NCBI GenBank assembly: GCA_947467145.1
Contig: CANIGJ010000016.1
Span: 1 to 64,000 of the forward strand
Direction of reading: 5' to 3'
Origin: Rhodospirillaceae bacterium
GTDB lineage: Bacteria > Pseudomonadota > Alphaproteobacteria > Rhodospirillales > UBA2165
Length of the DNA: 64,000 nt
In this document: positions 35,277-45,073 of the stretch, piece by piece
Position numbering within the stretch: the stretch's first letter is position 1
Layout of the letters: each line of letters starts with the position of its first letter
Translations under genes and position numbers: made by a program
The notes under the pieces: model-generated
The model's database searches: none
The model's input: only the letters and a program-made list of their open reading frames with translations
Told to the model about the DNA's origin: nothing

Positions 35277-36821
35277 ATGACAGCCCGCATCACCACGGTC
35301 GCGTTCCAAGGCATCGATGTGCTGGAGGTGGACGTCCAGGTCCAGGTGGCGGGCGGTTTGCCGGCCTTCCGGGTCGTCGGCCTCGCCGATAAGGCAGTGG
35401 GGGAATCGCGCGAACGGGTGCGCGCCGCGCTCAATGCGCTGGGCCTGTCCCTGCCGCCCAAGCGCATCACGGTGAACCTGTCACCCGCCGATCTGGTGAA
35501 AGAAGGCAGCCATTTCGATCTGCCGATCGCGTTGGGCCTGCTGACCGCGATGGGGGTGTTGCCGGGCGACGATCTCGCGACCTATTGCGTGCTCGGCGAA
35601 TTGTCGTTGGATGGTTCGGTGCGGTCCGTCGCCGGTGTGCTGCCGGCCGCCATCCATGCCGCGGCGACATCGCGCGGACTTATATGTCCGGGCGCGCAAG
35701 GCGGCGAAGCGGCCTGGGCGAGCGGGATTGAGGTCTTGGCGCCCGACTCGCTACTGGCGCTGATCAATCATTTCAAAGGGACACAAGTTCTCTCGGTGCC
35801 GCAGCCGAAATTCGCGGAGAGTTCCACGCGCGACGGCGTGCCCGATCTGGCCGACATCAAAGGTCAGGAAAGTGCGAAACGCGCGCTCGAAATCGCCGCT
35901 GCCGGCGGGCATAACCTGTTGATGATCGGCCCGCCCGGTGCGGGTAAGTCGATGTTGGCAGCGCGCCTCGGCGGGCTTTTGCCCGATCTCGACGCGGCCG
36001 AGGCGCTCGAAGTCTCCATGATCCATTCGGTCGCGGGCGAATTGGAAGAGGGCCGTCTGATCCGCCGCCGCCCGTTCCGCAATCCGCATCATTCCGCCTC
36101 CATGCCGTCCTTGGTCGGCGGCGGGCAGCGCGTGAAGCCGGGCGAAGTCAGCCTCGCGCATCTGGGGGTGTTGTTCCTGGACGAATTGCCGGAATTCCAG
36201 CGCGCGGCCTTGGAGGCACTGCGCCAGCCGCTGGAAACGGGATCGAGCGTGGTGGCGCGCGCCAACGCGCATGTGCGCTACCCGGCGCGCTTCCAACTGG
36301 TGGCGGCCATGAATCCCTGCCGCTGCGGCTATCTCGACGATCCGCAACAATGTTGTTCGCGCGCCCCCATCTGTGCGGCGGATTACCAATCCAAGATTTC
36401 CGGCCCTTTGTTCGATCGCATCGATATCGCCATCGACGTGCCGGCGGTCAGCCCGAGTGACTTGTCCTTGCCGCCGCCGTCCGAAAATTCCGCAGCGGTT
36501 GCCTTGCGTGTCCGGTTGGCGCGCGATCTGCAGCGTAAACGCTTCGCGGGCCGAATGAATAACGATCGCCGGGTGCGCACCAATGCCGATGCCGACGGCG
36601 CGTTGTTGGAAGACATCGCGGCCCCCGACGCCGACGGTCGGAAGCTTTTGACCGACGCGGCGGAACGCATGAAGCTGACCGCGCGCGGCTATCATCGGGT
36701 CTTAAGGGTCGCGCGCACCCTGGCCGATCTCGACGGCAGCGCCCAAGTGCGGCGCATTCATATCGCCGAGGCGGTGTCCTATCGCCGCACGGTGCCGGGG
36801 CGGCAGGGCATACTGGCCTAA
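35277..36821 (+). CDS. yifB: YifB-family Mg-chelatase-like AAA ATPase
   Basis: 514 residues. N-terminal ChlI-like domain (FQGIDVLEVDVQVQVAGGLPAFRVVGLADKAVGESRERVRAAL), AAA core with Walker A IGPPGAGKSMLA, Walker B VLFLDELPEFQ, the RNPHHSAS and AMNPCRCGY motifs, C-terminal helical domain with ARGYHRVLRVARTLADL. Related to competence helicase ComM, a branch-migration factor. No competence genes adjoin. Confidence 0.93.
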   Translation: MTARITTVAFQGIDVLEVDVQVQVAGGLPAFRVVGLADKAVGESRERVRAALNALGLSLPPKRITVNLSPADLVKEGSHFDLPIALGLLTAMGVLPGDDLATYCVLGELSLDGSVRSVAGVLPAAIHAAATSRGLICPGAQGGEAAWASGIEVLAPDSLLALINHFKGTQVLSVPQPKFAESSTRDGVPDLADIKGQESAKRALEIAAAGGHNLLMIGPPGAGKSMLAARLGGLLPDLDAAEALEVSMIHSVAGELEEGRLIRRRPFRNPHHSASMPSLVGGGQRVKPGEVSLAHLGVLFLDELPEFQRAALEALRQPLETGSSVVARANAHVRYPARFQLVAAMNPCRCGYLDDPQQCCSRAPICAADYQSKISGPLFDRIDIAIDVPAVSPSDLSLPPPSENSAAVALRVRLARDLQRKRFAGRMNNDRRVRTNADADGALLEDIAAPDADGRKLLTDAAERMKLTARGYHRVLRVARTLADLDGSAQVRRIHIAEAVSYRRTVPGRQGILA

Positions 36822-36867
36822 TCACGCCCGGCCGGGAACTTCCTTCCGTCCCATCAGTTTAGTATCC

Positions 36868-38076
36868 GTGGACGGGACCGCTTCTAGTCGTGACGTGCTT
36901 CAGATCGCTGCCGTCGAGGCCGCGCTCGAGAACCCGCAAGCGAGCGATGTGAAGGCCGACCCGCAGGCCTTTTCGATCCCGCACCCGTCCTATGCCCTGA
37001 CCGGCATCTTCGTGCTCGGTCTTTTCTATACGGCCTATTTCGCGCGCGCGGTGCTGATTCCGATCACCATGGCGGTGATCCTTAATTTCGTCCTGGCGCC
37101 ATTGACCCGCGAAATCACCAAGCGCGTGCGCTGGCCGCATCCGATTTCCGCCGTGCTGGTTGTCATCTTGTTTTTCGGCGCGATCGTCCTGTCCTTCATG
37201 GCGCTGTCGTCGCCTGCCGCCGATTGGATGGTGAGACTGCCGAACGAGATGAGTTCCATCGAACGCAAGCTGCGCCCGATCAGCGGCGCGGTGCAGAACG
37301 TACAGGACGCGGCCAAGTCGGTCGAGGACATGGCGCAAGGCCCCGATGCCAAAGGCGCCGCCGCGGCGCGCGAACCGATGCAGGTTGTGGTGCGCGGCCC
37401 GAGCCTGACGCAATTGTTCCTCGGTCAGACGATGAGCCTCACCATGGGGATCCTCGTCACCTTCGGTCTGTTGCTGTTCCTGCTGGCGAGCGGCGATGCG
37501 CTGTTGCGTCAGGCGGTGACCATCGCGCCCAATTGGACCGACAAGAAAAAAGTCGTCGAGATCGCGCGCCAGACCGAAGGCGAGATTTCGCATTATCTCG
37601 CCTCGATCACCTGCATCAATATCGGCATCGGCTGCTTGATCGGCTGCGCCATGTGGTGGCTTGGCCTACCCAATCCGGCCTTGTGGGGCGTGATGGCGGC
37701 GATCTTGAATTTCGTGCCGGTCGCCGGTCCGTTTGCGAGTGTCGCGGTGATTTCGCTGGTTTCGATCATGACGTTCGAAGGGCTGGCCGACACGATCGTG
37801 CCCCCGCTCGTCTATCTCGGCATCCATCTGCTCGAAAGCCAGGTGCTGACGCCCATTTTCGTGTCGCGCCGCCTGTTGCTCAATCCGGTCGCCGTGCTGC
37901 TGTCCTTGATCTTCTGGACCTGGATGTGGGGCATCCCGGGCGCGCTGCTCGCCGTGCCGATCCTCGCCGCCTTCAAGATCGCCTGTGAACGCGTCGAAGG
38001 ATTTCAAGGGCTGGCCGTTATGCTGACCAGCCCGACCAAGATTCCCGATCCCACAAAAGAAGAAGCCAAGGCTTAG
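36868..38076 (+). CDS. AI-2E family transporter (PerM-like)
   Basis: 402 residues from the GTG at 36868. Seven or eight membrane segments with the family C-terminal half: FGLLLFLLASGDALLRQAV, CINIGIGCLIGCAMWWLGLPNPALWGVMAAILNFVPVAGPF, HLLESQVLTPIFVSRRLLLNPVAVLLSLIFW. Despite the name, substrates differ between members and none can be assigned. Confidence 0.85.
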   Translation: MDGTASSRDVLQIAAVEAALENPQASDVKADPQAFSIPHPSYALTGIFVLGLFYTAYFARAVLIPITMAVILNFVLAPLTREITKRVRWPHPISAVLVVILFFGAIVLSFMALSSPAADWMVRLPNEMSSIERKLRPISGAVQNVQDAAKSVEDMAQGPDAKGAAAAREPMQVVVRGPSLTQLFLGQTMSLTMGILVTFGLLLFLLASGDALLRQAVTIAPNWTDKKKVVEIARQTEGEISHYLASITCINIGIGCLIGCAMWWLGLPNPALWGVMAAILNFVPVAGPFASVAVISLVSIMTFEGLADTIVPPLVYLGIHLLESQVLTPIFVSRRLLLNPVAVLLSLIFWTWMWGIPGALLAVPILAAFKIACERVEGFQGLAVMLTSPTKIPDPTKEEAKA

Positions 38077-38103
38077 TTTATCTGCGACGCGAGGCCGCTT
38101 TGC

Positions 38104-39639
38104 TCAACGCCAGCTCACATCGAGAATGGTGAAGCCGGCGGTTTGCCAGCGGCCGCGTGCATCTATGGCCACGTCCGCGTTATGCACGGCAAGCGTCGGT
38201 AACGGCGCGATCGGAATCACATAATCATTGGTGGCGGCCAGGGCGACGGCGCGTGCGGTGACCTCGCGGCGCTGGGCATCGTCGGTTGCCGCGCTGCTTT
38301 GCGCGGCCAGGGCATGTAACGCTGAATCGTTATGCAAATCCCAAAAGCCCGGCGCGAATAGCATCTGCACGGTATCCTGCACGTCCGGCATCGCACCGCC
38401 ATGCCAGGGAAAGATCGCCGCGTCGAGCTGATGATCGCGCACGCGCATGTACAGTTCTTCGGGGATGGCGGCCTCGATGCGCACCGTAACGCCGATGGCG
38501 CGCCACGAGAACGCGACGCGTTCGGCGACCTGTGCCGCCGTCGCACCTTGCGCGGTCAGCGCGATTTCGACCGGGCGGCCGTACTCTTTCAACAATGCAC
38601 GCGCCGCATTGATGTTCTGCATCGCCGGCGCGGGTGCGGCGCCGCAGCCGGCCTGTTCGCGCCAGCATAAGCCCGTCGGCACGCGTCCGCCGGGCGGCAG
38701 CACGCGCGCCGCCGCGTCGCGGTCGAGCGCCAGATCGAGCGCCTTGCGCACGCGTGCATCGCCCATGGCGCGGTTTTTGTCGCGCGCATCGTAGGCCAGC
38801 ACCAACATGCCGTAACCCGCCACCGGTGTGAGGCCTATCGTTTTTTCCTTCGCGAGATCAGTCACGAGTTTCGGATCGGCGTCGAGCAAGATATCGAGTT
38901 TGCCTTCGCGCCATTGGGCAACGCGCTCCGCATAGTCCCAGCCGCCCGTGACCTGCACGCGCGCGATCTTGGGTAACGGCTTGGTCGCACCGCCGTGGGC
39001 ATAGCTGTCGACGCGCGCCACAGTCGCCTGGGTGTGGTCGAGCGAGACGAATTTATAAGGCCCGCTGCCGATGGGGCTGCGGCCGAAATAATATTTTTCG
39101 CCGAGCAGGATGCCATGTTTGTGTTCGGGCAGGATCGGGATGTGCATGGCGAGGCGTGGGAGATCGTAGGCGACCGGGCGCTTGGTGATCAGGCGCAGTT
39201 TGGTTCGGCCAAGCTTTTCGACGTGATCGATCCAGTCCCACTTATATTCGTCATGCAGGCGCGTGGCGGGATCGCTCAGCCAGTCCAAGGTATAGATGAC
39301 ATCGTCGACATCGACACGGGTGCCGTCGTGCCATTTGGCATCCTCGCGGATCTCGAACTCCAAAGTGCGCTCGTCGGTGCGCTTCCAGGATGTCGCAAGT
39401 AGCGGTTGATAGCTGTTGGTGCGCTCGTCATAGGCGATCAAGGTGTCGAACAGGCCGTGGCTCAGGAAATGCGAAACCGGTGTTGAATCGTGATAGATGC
39501 TCAAGGTCGCGATCGTGCCGGCCATGCCGATGCGCATCGTGTCGTCACTCTTTTGCGCAAGCGCACCGTGTGTAGCGAAGATCGTCGCAAACGCCGCTGC
39601 AAAGATATATTTGCGACGCGAGGACGCTTTGCTGTTCAC
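38104..39639 (-). CDS. ABC transporter substrate-binding protein, peptide/opine type (SBP_bac_5)
   Basis: 511 residues from the GTG at 39639, which overlaps the tsaD stop as GTGA. Signal peptide SSRRKYIFAAAFATIFATHGALAQ; SBP_bac_5 landmarks LFDTLIAYDERTNSYQPLLATSW, EFEIREDAKWHDGTRVDVDDVIYTLDWL, PIGSGPYKF. No permease or ATPase genes are linked, so it is an orphan binding protein; coupling to tsaD is probably only positional. Confidence 0.85.
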   Translation of the reverse strand: MNSKASSRRKYIFAAAFATIFATHGALAQKSDDTMRIGMAGTIATLSIYHDSTPVSHFLSHGLFDTLIAYDERTNSYQPLLATSWKRTDERTLEFEIREDAKWHDGTRVDVDDVIYTLDWLSDPATRLHDEYKWDWIDHVEKLGRTKLRLITKRPVAYDLPRLAMHIPILPEHKHGILLGEKYYFGRSPIGSGPYKFVSLDHTQATVARVDSYAHGGATKPLPKIARVQVTGGWDYAERVAQWREGKLDILLDADPKLVTDLAKEKTIGLTPVAGYGMLVLAYDARDKNRAMGDARVRKALDLALDRDAAARVLPPGGRVPTGLCWREQAGCGAAPAPAMQNINAARALLKEYGRPVEIALTAQGATAAQVAERVAFSWRAIGVTVRIEAAIPEELYMRVRDHQLDAAIFPWHGGAMPDVQDTVQMLFAPGFWDLHNDSALHALAAQSSAATDDAQRREVTARAVALAATNDYVIPIAPLPTLAVHNADVAIDARGRWQTAGFTILDVSWR

Positions 39640-40721
39640 GCTTTCACTCCGGCGCCGATGGCGGGCGGTGCATCGGGATCGAGCGGCCAGCGCGGACGCG
39701 GCTTGAAATCCAGGCCATCGGTATCGCCGAGGCGCAAACGTTCGAGGCCGGCCCAGGCGATCATCGCCGCGTTGTCGGTGCACAAAGATATCGGTGGCGT
39801 GTGCAGGGTGAGCTTCTGCGTGGCGGCGAGATCGGCCAGCCGCGCGCGCAACGCCGAGTTGGCGGCGACGCCGCCTGCGACGACGAGATGGACGGAGCCA
39901 CTCTTATTAAGATGAGCATATTTGTCGCGGAACAATTCGACCGCGCGTTTGGTGCGATCGAACGCGACATCGGCGACGGCGGCCTGGAAACTGGCGGCGA
40001 GATCGCGCGCGTCTTCTTCTTGCAACGGTAAGCCGCCCAAGGTTTCGACATGGCGACGCACGGCGGTCTTCAATCCCGAAAACGAAAACAAACAATCGGG
40101 CCGTCCCTTCATCGGGCGCGGCAATGGGAAGCGCGTTGCATCGCCGCCCTTGGCCGCGCGCTCGACGGCGGGGCCGCCGGGAAAGCCGAGACCGAGAAGT
40201 TTTGCCGTCTTGTCGAACGCCTCGCCCATCGCATCGTCCAAGGTGGTCCCGAGACGCGTATAGCGGCCGACCCCTTCGACGATCAGCAATTGGCAATGCC
40301 CACCCGACACCAGCAGCAGCAGGAAGGGAAATTCGACCGCGCCGTTCAGGCGTTCGGTCAGCGCGTGCCCCTCCAGATGATTGACGGCGATGAAGGGAAT
40401 GTCGCGCACGGCGGCGATGGCCTTGGCGGTCATCACGCCGACAATCACGCCGCCGATCAGGCCGGGCCCACCGGTCGCCGCGACCGCATCGAGATCGTCA
40501 AAGCCGATACACGCCTCGTCGAGCGCCGCCTTCACGATGGCGTCAATATTAGCAAGATGCGCGCGCGCCGCGACTTCCGGTACGACGCCTTCATAGGGCG
40601 TGTGCTCGGCGATCTGGCTCAGAACCACGGAGGACCGGATGCGTTCGGCGGGTGTCCCGGCATCGCTGACTACGGCGGCGGCCGTTTCGTCGCAACTTGT
40701 TTCGATCCCCAGCACCAGCAC
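39636..40721 (-). CDS. tsaD: tRNA N6-adenosine threonylcarbamoyltransferase
   Basis: 361 residues, GTG start at 40721. MLVLGIETSCDETAAAVV, the iron-binding NHLEGH motif, LLLVSGGHCQLL, LGLGFPGGPAVERAAKGG and GGVAANSALRARL are diagnostic. Catalyses the last step of t6A37 formation on ANN-decoding tRNAs. Divergent from hemC with an 83-base gap; the tsaD-hemC divergence is common in alphaproteobacteria. Confidence 0.97.
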   Translation of the reverse strand: MLVLGIETSCDETAAAVVSDAGTPAERIRSSVVLSQIAEHTPYEGVVPEVAARAHLANIDAIVKAALDEACIGFDDLDAVAATGGPGLIGGVIVGVMTAKAIAAVRDIPFIAVNHLEGHALTERLNGAVEFPFLLLLVSGGHCQLLIVEGVGRYTRLGTTLDDAMGEAFDKTAKLLGLGFPGGPAVERAAKGGDATRFPLPRPMKGRPDCLFSFSGLKTAVRRHVETLGGLPLQEEDARDLAASFQAAVADVAFDRTKRAVELFRDKYAHLNKSGSVHLVVAGGVAANSALRARLADLAATQKLTLHTPPISLCTDNAAMIAWAGLERLRLGDTDGLDFKPRPRWPLDPDAPPAIGAGVKA

Positions 40722-40804
40722 GGCAGTCCCGTCACGTAAAAAGGCGTTTACCCGAATGGGTCCGGACTTTACTCTGCCGCATCCTTTAAATCCACGTAGG
40801 GCTC

Positions 40805-41791
40805 ATGGCCGATCAACCCGTCCTTCGCATCGGTACGCGCGGCAGCCCGCTCGCACTGACCCAGACCAAGATGGTGCAGGAACGCCTGGTGGCGTCGCAT
40901 CCCCGCCTGGCCGAACCGCGCGCCATCGAGATCGTCGTTATCAAGACGACGGGCGATCGCGTGCAGGATGTCGTGCTGTCGGCGATCGGCGGCAAAGGCC
41001 TGTTCACCAAGGAACTGGACGAGGCGCTGCTCGACGGGCGCATCGATTTCGCCATCCATTCCATGAAGGATGTGCCGACCTTCCTGCCCGAAGGCATCGT
41101 GCTGTCGAGCCTGATGGTGCGCGAAGACGTACGCGATGCGTTCGTGTCGCAGCGTTATAAATCGTTTGCCGAGTTGCCGGAACAGGCCCTCGTCGGCACC
41201 GCGTCGACTCGTCGTCGTGCCCAAATCCTCAAACGTCGGCCGGATCTCAGGGTCGAACCGCTGCGCGGCAATGTCGAAACCCGTCTCGGCAAGCTGGCCG
41301 AAGGCGGCATGGCGGCAACCTTCCTGGCCTATGCCGGGCTCAAACGCCTGGGTAAGGCCGATGCCGCCACCGAAATCATGCCGGTCGAAACCATGCTGCC
41401 GGCCGTGGGCCAGGGTGCCTTGGCCGCGACGTTCCGCGCCGACGACCGCCGGGTCCGGGCATTGTTGCAGCCGCTGGTCGATCCCGCGACCGAGGCCGCG
41501 GTCTGGGCCGAACGGGCCATGCTCGCCATCCTCGACGGGTCCTGCCAGACGCCGATTGCCGCTTATGGCAGCCTGGATGAGGCCAAAATCCTGACCCTCA
41601 AAGGCATGATCGCCCATCCCGGCGGCATCCAGGTGGTCGAGGCCCAGGCCTCCGGCCCGGCCGGCGAAGCCGACCAGATCGGGGTGCGGGTCGCCAACGA
41701 ACTGCTGTTCCAGGCCGGCCCGGCCCTGATGCGGGCGATCAAGAGCGAGCAGCCGCACGTTTACCGGGTGCCGACGGACGGCCCGACTTAA
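40805..41791 (+). CDS. hemC: Hydroxymethylbilane synthase (porphobilinogen deaminase)
   Basis: 328 residues. LRIGTRGSPLALTQTKMV, KELDEALLDGRIDFAIHSMKDVP, GTASTRRRAQIL, LPAVGQGALA and the dipyrromethane-cofactor Cys in LDGSCQTPIAAYG. Polymerises four porphobilinogens into hydroxymethylbilane, the substrate of the downstream HemD. Confidence 0.98.
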   Translation: MADQPVLRIGTRGSPLALTQTKMVQERLVASHPRLAEPRAIEIVVIKTTGDRVQDVVLSAIGGKGLFTKELDEALLDGRIDFAIHSMKDVPTFLPEGIVLSSLMVREDVRDAFVSQRYKSFAELPEQALVGTASTRRRAQILKRRPDLRVEPLRGNVETRLGKLAEGGMAATFLAYAGLKRLGKADAATEIMPVETMLPAVGQGALAATFRADDRRVRALLQPLVDPATEAAVWAERAMLAILDGSCQTPIAAYGSLDEAKILTLKGMIAHPGGIQVVEAQASGPAGEADQIGVRVANELLFQAGPALMRAIKSEQPHVYRVPTDGPT

Positions 41792-41867
41792 ACGACGACT
41801 TAAGGGGCCGATTGCTCCTTATAGAGGCAGGCTTCTATATGTGGCGAACCTGCTCTAGTATCCCCGG

Positions 41868-43658
41868 ATGCATCTGCTGATCACCCGACCCGGCGACGAC
41901 GGCGCCCGGCTTGCCGAGACGCTGCGTCAGATGGGTCACGATCCGATCCTCGAACCGCTCCTGACGATTCGTCATTTTGACGGCCCGGCGCTTGATCTTT
42001 CGGGCGCGCAGGCAATTCTGGCGACGAGTGCGAACGGCGTTCGCGCAATTGCTGACAGAACGCCGGAGCGCATCCTACCTTTGTACGCAGTTGGCGATGC
42101 CACTGCGCGCGCCGCCAAAGAGGCCGGATTTCTCGATGTTTCCAGTGCTGCCGGCGATGTCGAGGCGTTGGCCCGGTTGGTGCGCGAAAAGCTCGATCCG
42201 GCCAAAGGGCCGCTCGTCCATGTCGCCGGATCGGAGGTCGCGGGCGATCTCGCCGGCGATCTGGGTGCTTCTGGGTTCACCGTCCGGCGCGAGGTTCTCT
42301 ACGAGTCCGAATCGGCTTATAGCCTGTCACCCTCGACCATCGCCGCCATCAAGGAAGAACGCATCGATGGGGTGCTTGCCTATTCGCCGCGTACCGCCGC
42401 GACCCTGGCCCGGCTCATCCGCAAGGCGCGCCTGGTGCGCGATTGCCGCCGCATCGAATTACTCGGCCTCAGTCAGGCGGTGGCCGACGCCGCCAACGAT
42501 ATCCCCTGGGCGAACATCCGGATCGCCGCAGAACCGACACAGGAGGCCATGTTGGCGCTCGCCCGTAGCCTGAACGACACCCCGTCCCAATCTCATAATA
42601 CGGCGCCTAATATCTCACCGGATCCGGTGCCGCCGAGTTTGCCGCCGCAAGGTAAGCCCGGGATCGGTGCTTTCCGCATCGTCCTGGTGACCCTGTTCGC
42701 GGTCATCGTGCTGGGCATCGCCGCGTATCTGACGCAGCCGCATTGGCGGCCGCAGCTAGCAGCTTATCTGCCGTTCCTGTCGCCCGGCGACTCGGCGCAA
42801 ATCCGTCTGGCCGCGCTCGATCGCCGCATCGCGCAGCTCGAAGCGCAGGGCAAGCCGCTCCCCGTACCGGGGACTGATCCGAACGCGCAAGCCGAACGCG
42901 AACGCCTGCTCGCGCGCATCGAAAAATTGGAAGCGACCTTTGAGCAGGTACGCACGACAGCGCTGCAGGGCAGCGCCGCCGATGAAGGTGCTGCGCGCGA
43001 AGCGCTGCGTCAGGTCGGCGATCGGCTGAATTCGGTGGCGAGCGATACCGCCGTGCGCATCGATCGTCTGGCGCGCCAGATCGAAACCATCGAACAATCC
43101 AGCCCTCGCGAAGACGCCGATGCGGTGCGCAATGCGCGTTTGGTTTTCGCCATCGGCCGCTTGCGCGACGCGGTGTTGTCGACTCATCCGTTCCGCATCG
43201 AGCTTGCCGCACTCAAGGCCTTGTCGACCGACGATCCCGGTATCAACCAAGCGCTCGATCGCCTGAGCCCGCATGCCGATGGCGGCGTGCCGACGGCCGA
43301 CGCATTGCGCCAACGCTTTCGTCCGTTGGCGAGCGCCATCGTCAATGCCGGGCGGGAACCGGTCAGCGACAGTTGGGTCGACCGATCCATCGCGCGCGTG
43401 CTCAGCGCGATCAATATCCGCCGCACCGACGATCTGACCGGCAGCGACATCGAGGCGATCGTGGCGCGAACCGAGAAGGCGCTGGAACGCAACGACGTAA
43501 AACAAGCAACCACCGAGCTTGCCGGTCTGCCCGATCGTGTGGCGGCGGTTGCCAAGCCGTGGCTCAATGATGCCGAAGCGCATCTCGTGGCCAGCACCGC
43601 ATTGGTCGATCTGCAAACGCGCGCCTTCGCCGAGCTCGGCGTGAAACGCGGCAATTGA
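41868..43658 (+). CDS. hemD: Fusion of uroporphyrinogen-III synthase (HemD) and alphaproteobacterial mitofilin (Mic60)
   Basis: 596 residues in one open frame. Residues 1 to about 235 are HemD: MHLLITRPGDDGARLAETL, AILATSANGVRAIADRTP, LPLYAVGDATARAAKEAGF, VHVAGSEVAGDL, DGVLAYSPRTAATLARLIRKA. A Pro/Ser linker (about 236-254) leads to a membrane segment (FRIVLVTLFAVIVLGIAAYL, about 256-276), a coiled coil (LAALDRRIAQLEAQGKPLP onward to about 410) and a helical C-terminal domain (INIRRTDDLTGSDIEAIVAR) as in COG4223/Mic60 proteins. In many relatives the two parts are adjacent separate genes. Mic60 shapes intracytoplasmic membranes and contacts the outer membrane. Confidence 0.85.
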   Translation: MHLLITRPGDDGARLAETLRQMGHDPILEPLLTIRHFDGPALDLSGAQAILATSANGVRAIADRTPERILPLYAVGDATARAAKEAGFLDVSSAAGDVEALARLVREKLDPAKGPLVHVAGSEVAGDLAGDLGASGFTVRREVLYESESAYSLSPSTIAAIKEERIDGVLAYSPRTAATLARLIRKARLVRDCRRIELLGLSQAVADAANDIPWANIRIAAEPTQEAMLALARSLNDTPSQSHNTAPNISPDPVPPSLPPQGKPGIGAFRIVLVTLFAVIVLGIAAYLTQPHWRPQLAAYLPFLSPGDSAQIRLAALDRRIAQLEAQGKPLPVPGTDPNAQAERERLLARIEKLEATFEQVRTTALQGSAADEGAAREALRQVGDRLNSVASDTAVRIDRLARQIETIEQSSPREDADAVRNARLVFAIGRLRDAVLSTHPFRIELAALKALSTDDPGINQALDRLSPHADGGVPTADALRQRFRPLASAIVNAGREPVSDSWVDRSIARVLSAINIRRTDDLTGSDIEAIVARTEKALERNDVKQATTELAGLPDRVAAVAKPWLNDAEAHLVASTALVDLQTRAFAELGVKRGN

Positions 43659-43668
43659 GCATGACGCC

Positions 43669-45060
43669 GTGATCCGCGCCCTCATCTATCTGATCATCCT
43701 CGGCGCACTTAGCCTGTTGGCGGCGTCGGTCGCCGACACGCCGGGCGCGGTCACCTTGGATTGGCTCGGCTATCGCATCGAAACGTCGGTGCTCGCACTG
43801 TTGATTGTCATGCTGGGTGCCTCGGTCGCCCTTGCCGGGCTGTGGCGTCTGTGGTCGGCCGTCACGGGCAGTCCTCGTCGCGTGCGGCGCTGGCAGGCCG
43901 ATCGGCGTCAGCGCCTCGGCTACAAAGCATTGACCCAGGGCATGGTCGCGGTTGCCGCCGGCGATGCGGTCGAAGCGCGCCGTCTCGCGCGCAAAGCCGA
44001 AACTTTATTGGGCGAGCCACCACTCACCATGCTGCTGTCGGCGCAGGCCGCGCAATTGTCGGGCGACGAAAAGGCGGCGGGCAAATTCTTCCACGCCATG
44101 GCCGAACAAAGCGAACCCGAAACGCGCTATCTCGGCCTGCACGGCATGTTGACCCAGGCGATGCATGACGGCGATCAGGAACAAGCGCTCGAGCTGGCCA
44201 AACAGGCGTCCGAGCTGAAACCGAAAACTGAAGAAGTCGCCCAGACCCTGTTCGACCTGCAGGTCAAAACCGGCGATTGGACCGACGCCGAAGACACCGT
44301 GAAAAAAGCGGTGAAGGCGAAACATCTCGACGCCGATGCGGCGAAACGCCGCCGCGCCGTGCTCGCTTTCCAACAAAGCATCGAAGCGCAATCGGAAGGT
44401 CGCTTCGACGATGCGCTCGATCAAGCCAAGCGCGCGGTGAACCTGTCGTCGGCGTTCGTGCCGGCGGCGGTGCGCTACGCCGATCTGTTGAACGATGCCG
44501 GCAAGCGCCGTCGCGCGGTGTCGGTGATCGAAGAAACCTGGGTGCGTCAGCCGCATCCGCATCTGGCCGCCGCGATGGAGCGCTTGGCCGCCGGCGGCGC
44601 CGAAGATCGCTTGCATGCCATCGAAAAGCTCGCGGGCTACAATCGCGAACATGAAGAAAGCCATGTTGCCTTGGCGCGCGCCGCACTGGCTGCCAAACGC
44701 TGGAGCGAAGCACGCGAACATCTGGAAAGCCTGGCGCGTACGCATGCGACATCCCGCGTCGCGCGCCTGATGGCGGAATTGGAAGAAGGCGAAAAGAACG
44801 ATACCGAGGCCTCGCGCGCCTGGCTCAAGCGCGCCACCACGGCCGAGCCCGACGCCGCCTGGGTGTGCGATCATTGCGGCAATGTGGTTGCCGATTGGGA
44901 ACCGGTCTGTGGCCGCTGCGAAACCTTCGATGGTTTCTTCTGGATGCCGCCGCCGCGCGTCACGCATTTCACGCCGGCCGATGCGCCGAAGGCAGGCCCA
45001 GAAATTGACGGTGCAATTGATAGTGCTGATGGCGACGGCCTGCCCAAAGGCGGCGCATAG
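43669..45060 (+). CDS. HemY-type heme biosynthesis TPR membrane protein
   Basis: 463 residues from the GTG at 43669, 10 bases after hemD-mic60. Two N-terminal membrane segments (LIYLIILGALSLLAASVADT and LALLIVMLGASVALAGLWRL) precede the HemY_N domain and TPR-like helical pairs. The C-terminus has a rubredoxin-like zinc site (VCDHCGNVVADWEPVCGRCETF) followed by FFWMPPP. In alphaproteobacteria this family (COG3898) follows hemD and mic60; it is not the protoporphyrinogen oxidase also called HemY. Confidence 0.9.
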   Translation: MIRALIYLIILGALSLLAASVADTPGAVTLDWLGYRIETSVLALLIVMLGASVALAGLWRLWSAVTGSPRRVRRWQADRRQRLGYKALTQGMVAVAAGDAVEARRLARKAETLLGEPPLTMLLSAQAAQLSGDEKAAGKFFHAMAEQSEPETRYLGLHGMLTQAMHDGDQEQALELAKQASELKPKTEEVAQTLFDLQVKTGDWTDAEDTVKKAVKAKHLDADAAKRRRAVLAFQQSIEAQSEGRFDDALDQAKRAVNLSSAFVPAAVRYADLLNDAGKRRRAVSVIEETWVRQPHPHLAAAMERLAAGGAEDRLHAIEKLAGYNREHEESHVALARAALAAKRWSEAREHLESLARTHATSRVARLMAELEEGEKNDTEASRAWLKRATTAEPDAAWVCDHCGNVVADWEPVCGRCETFDGFFWMPPPRVTHFTPADAPKAGPEIDGAIDSADGDGLPKGGA

Positions 45061-45073
45061 TGACGCTGCGCTA

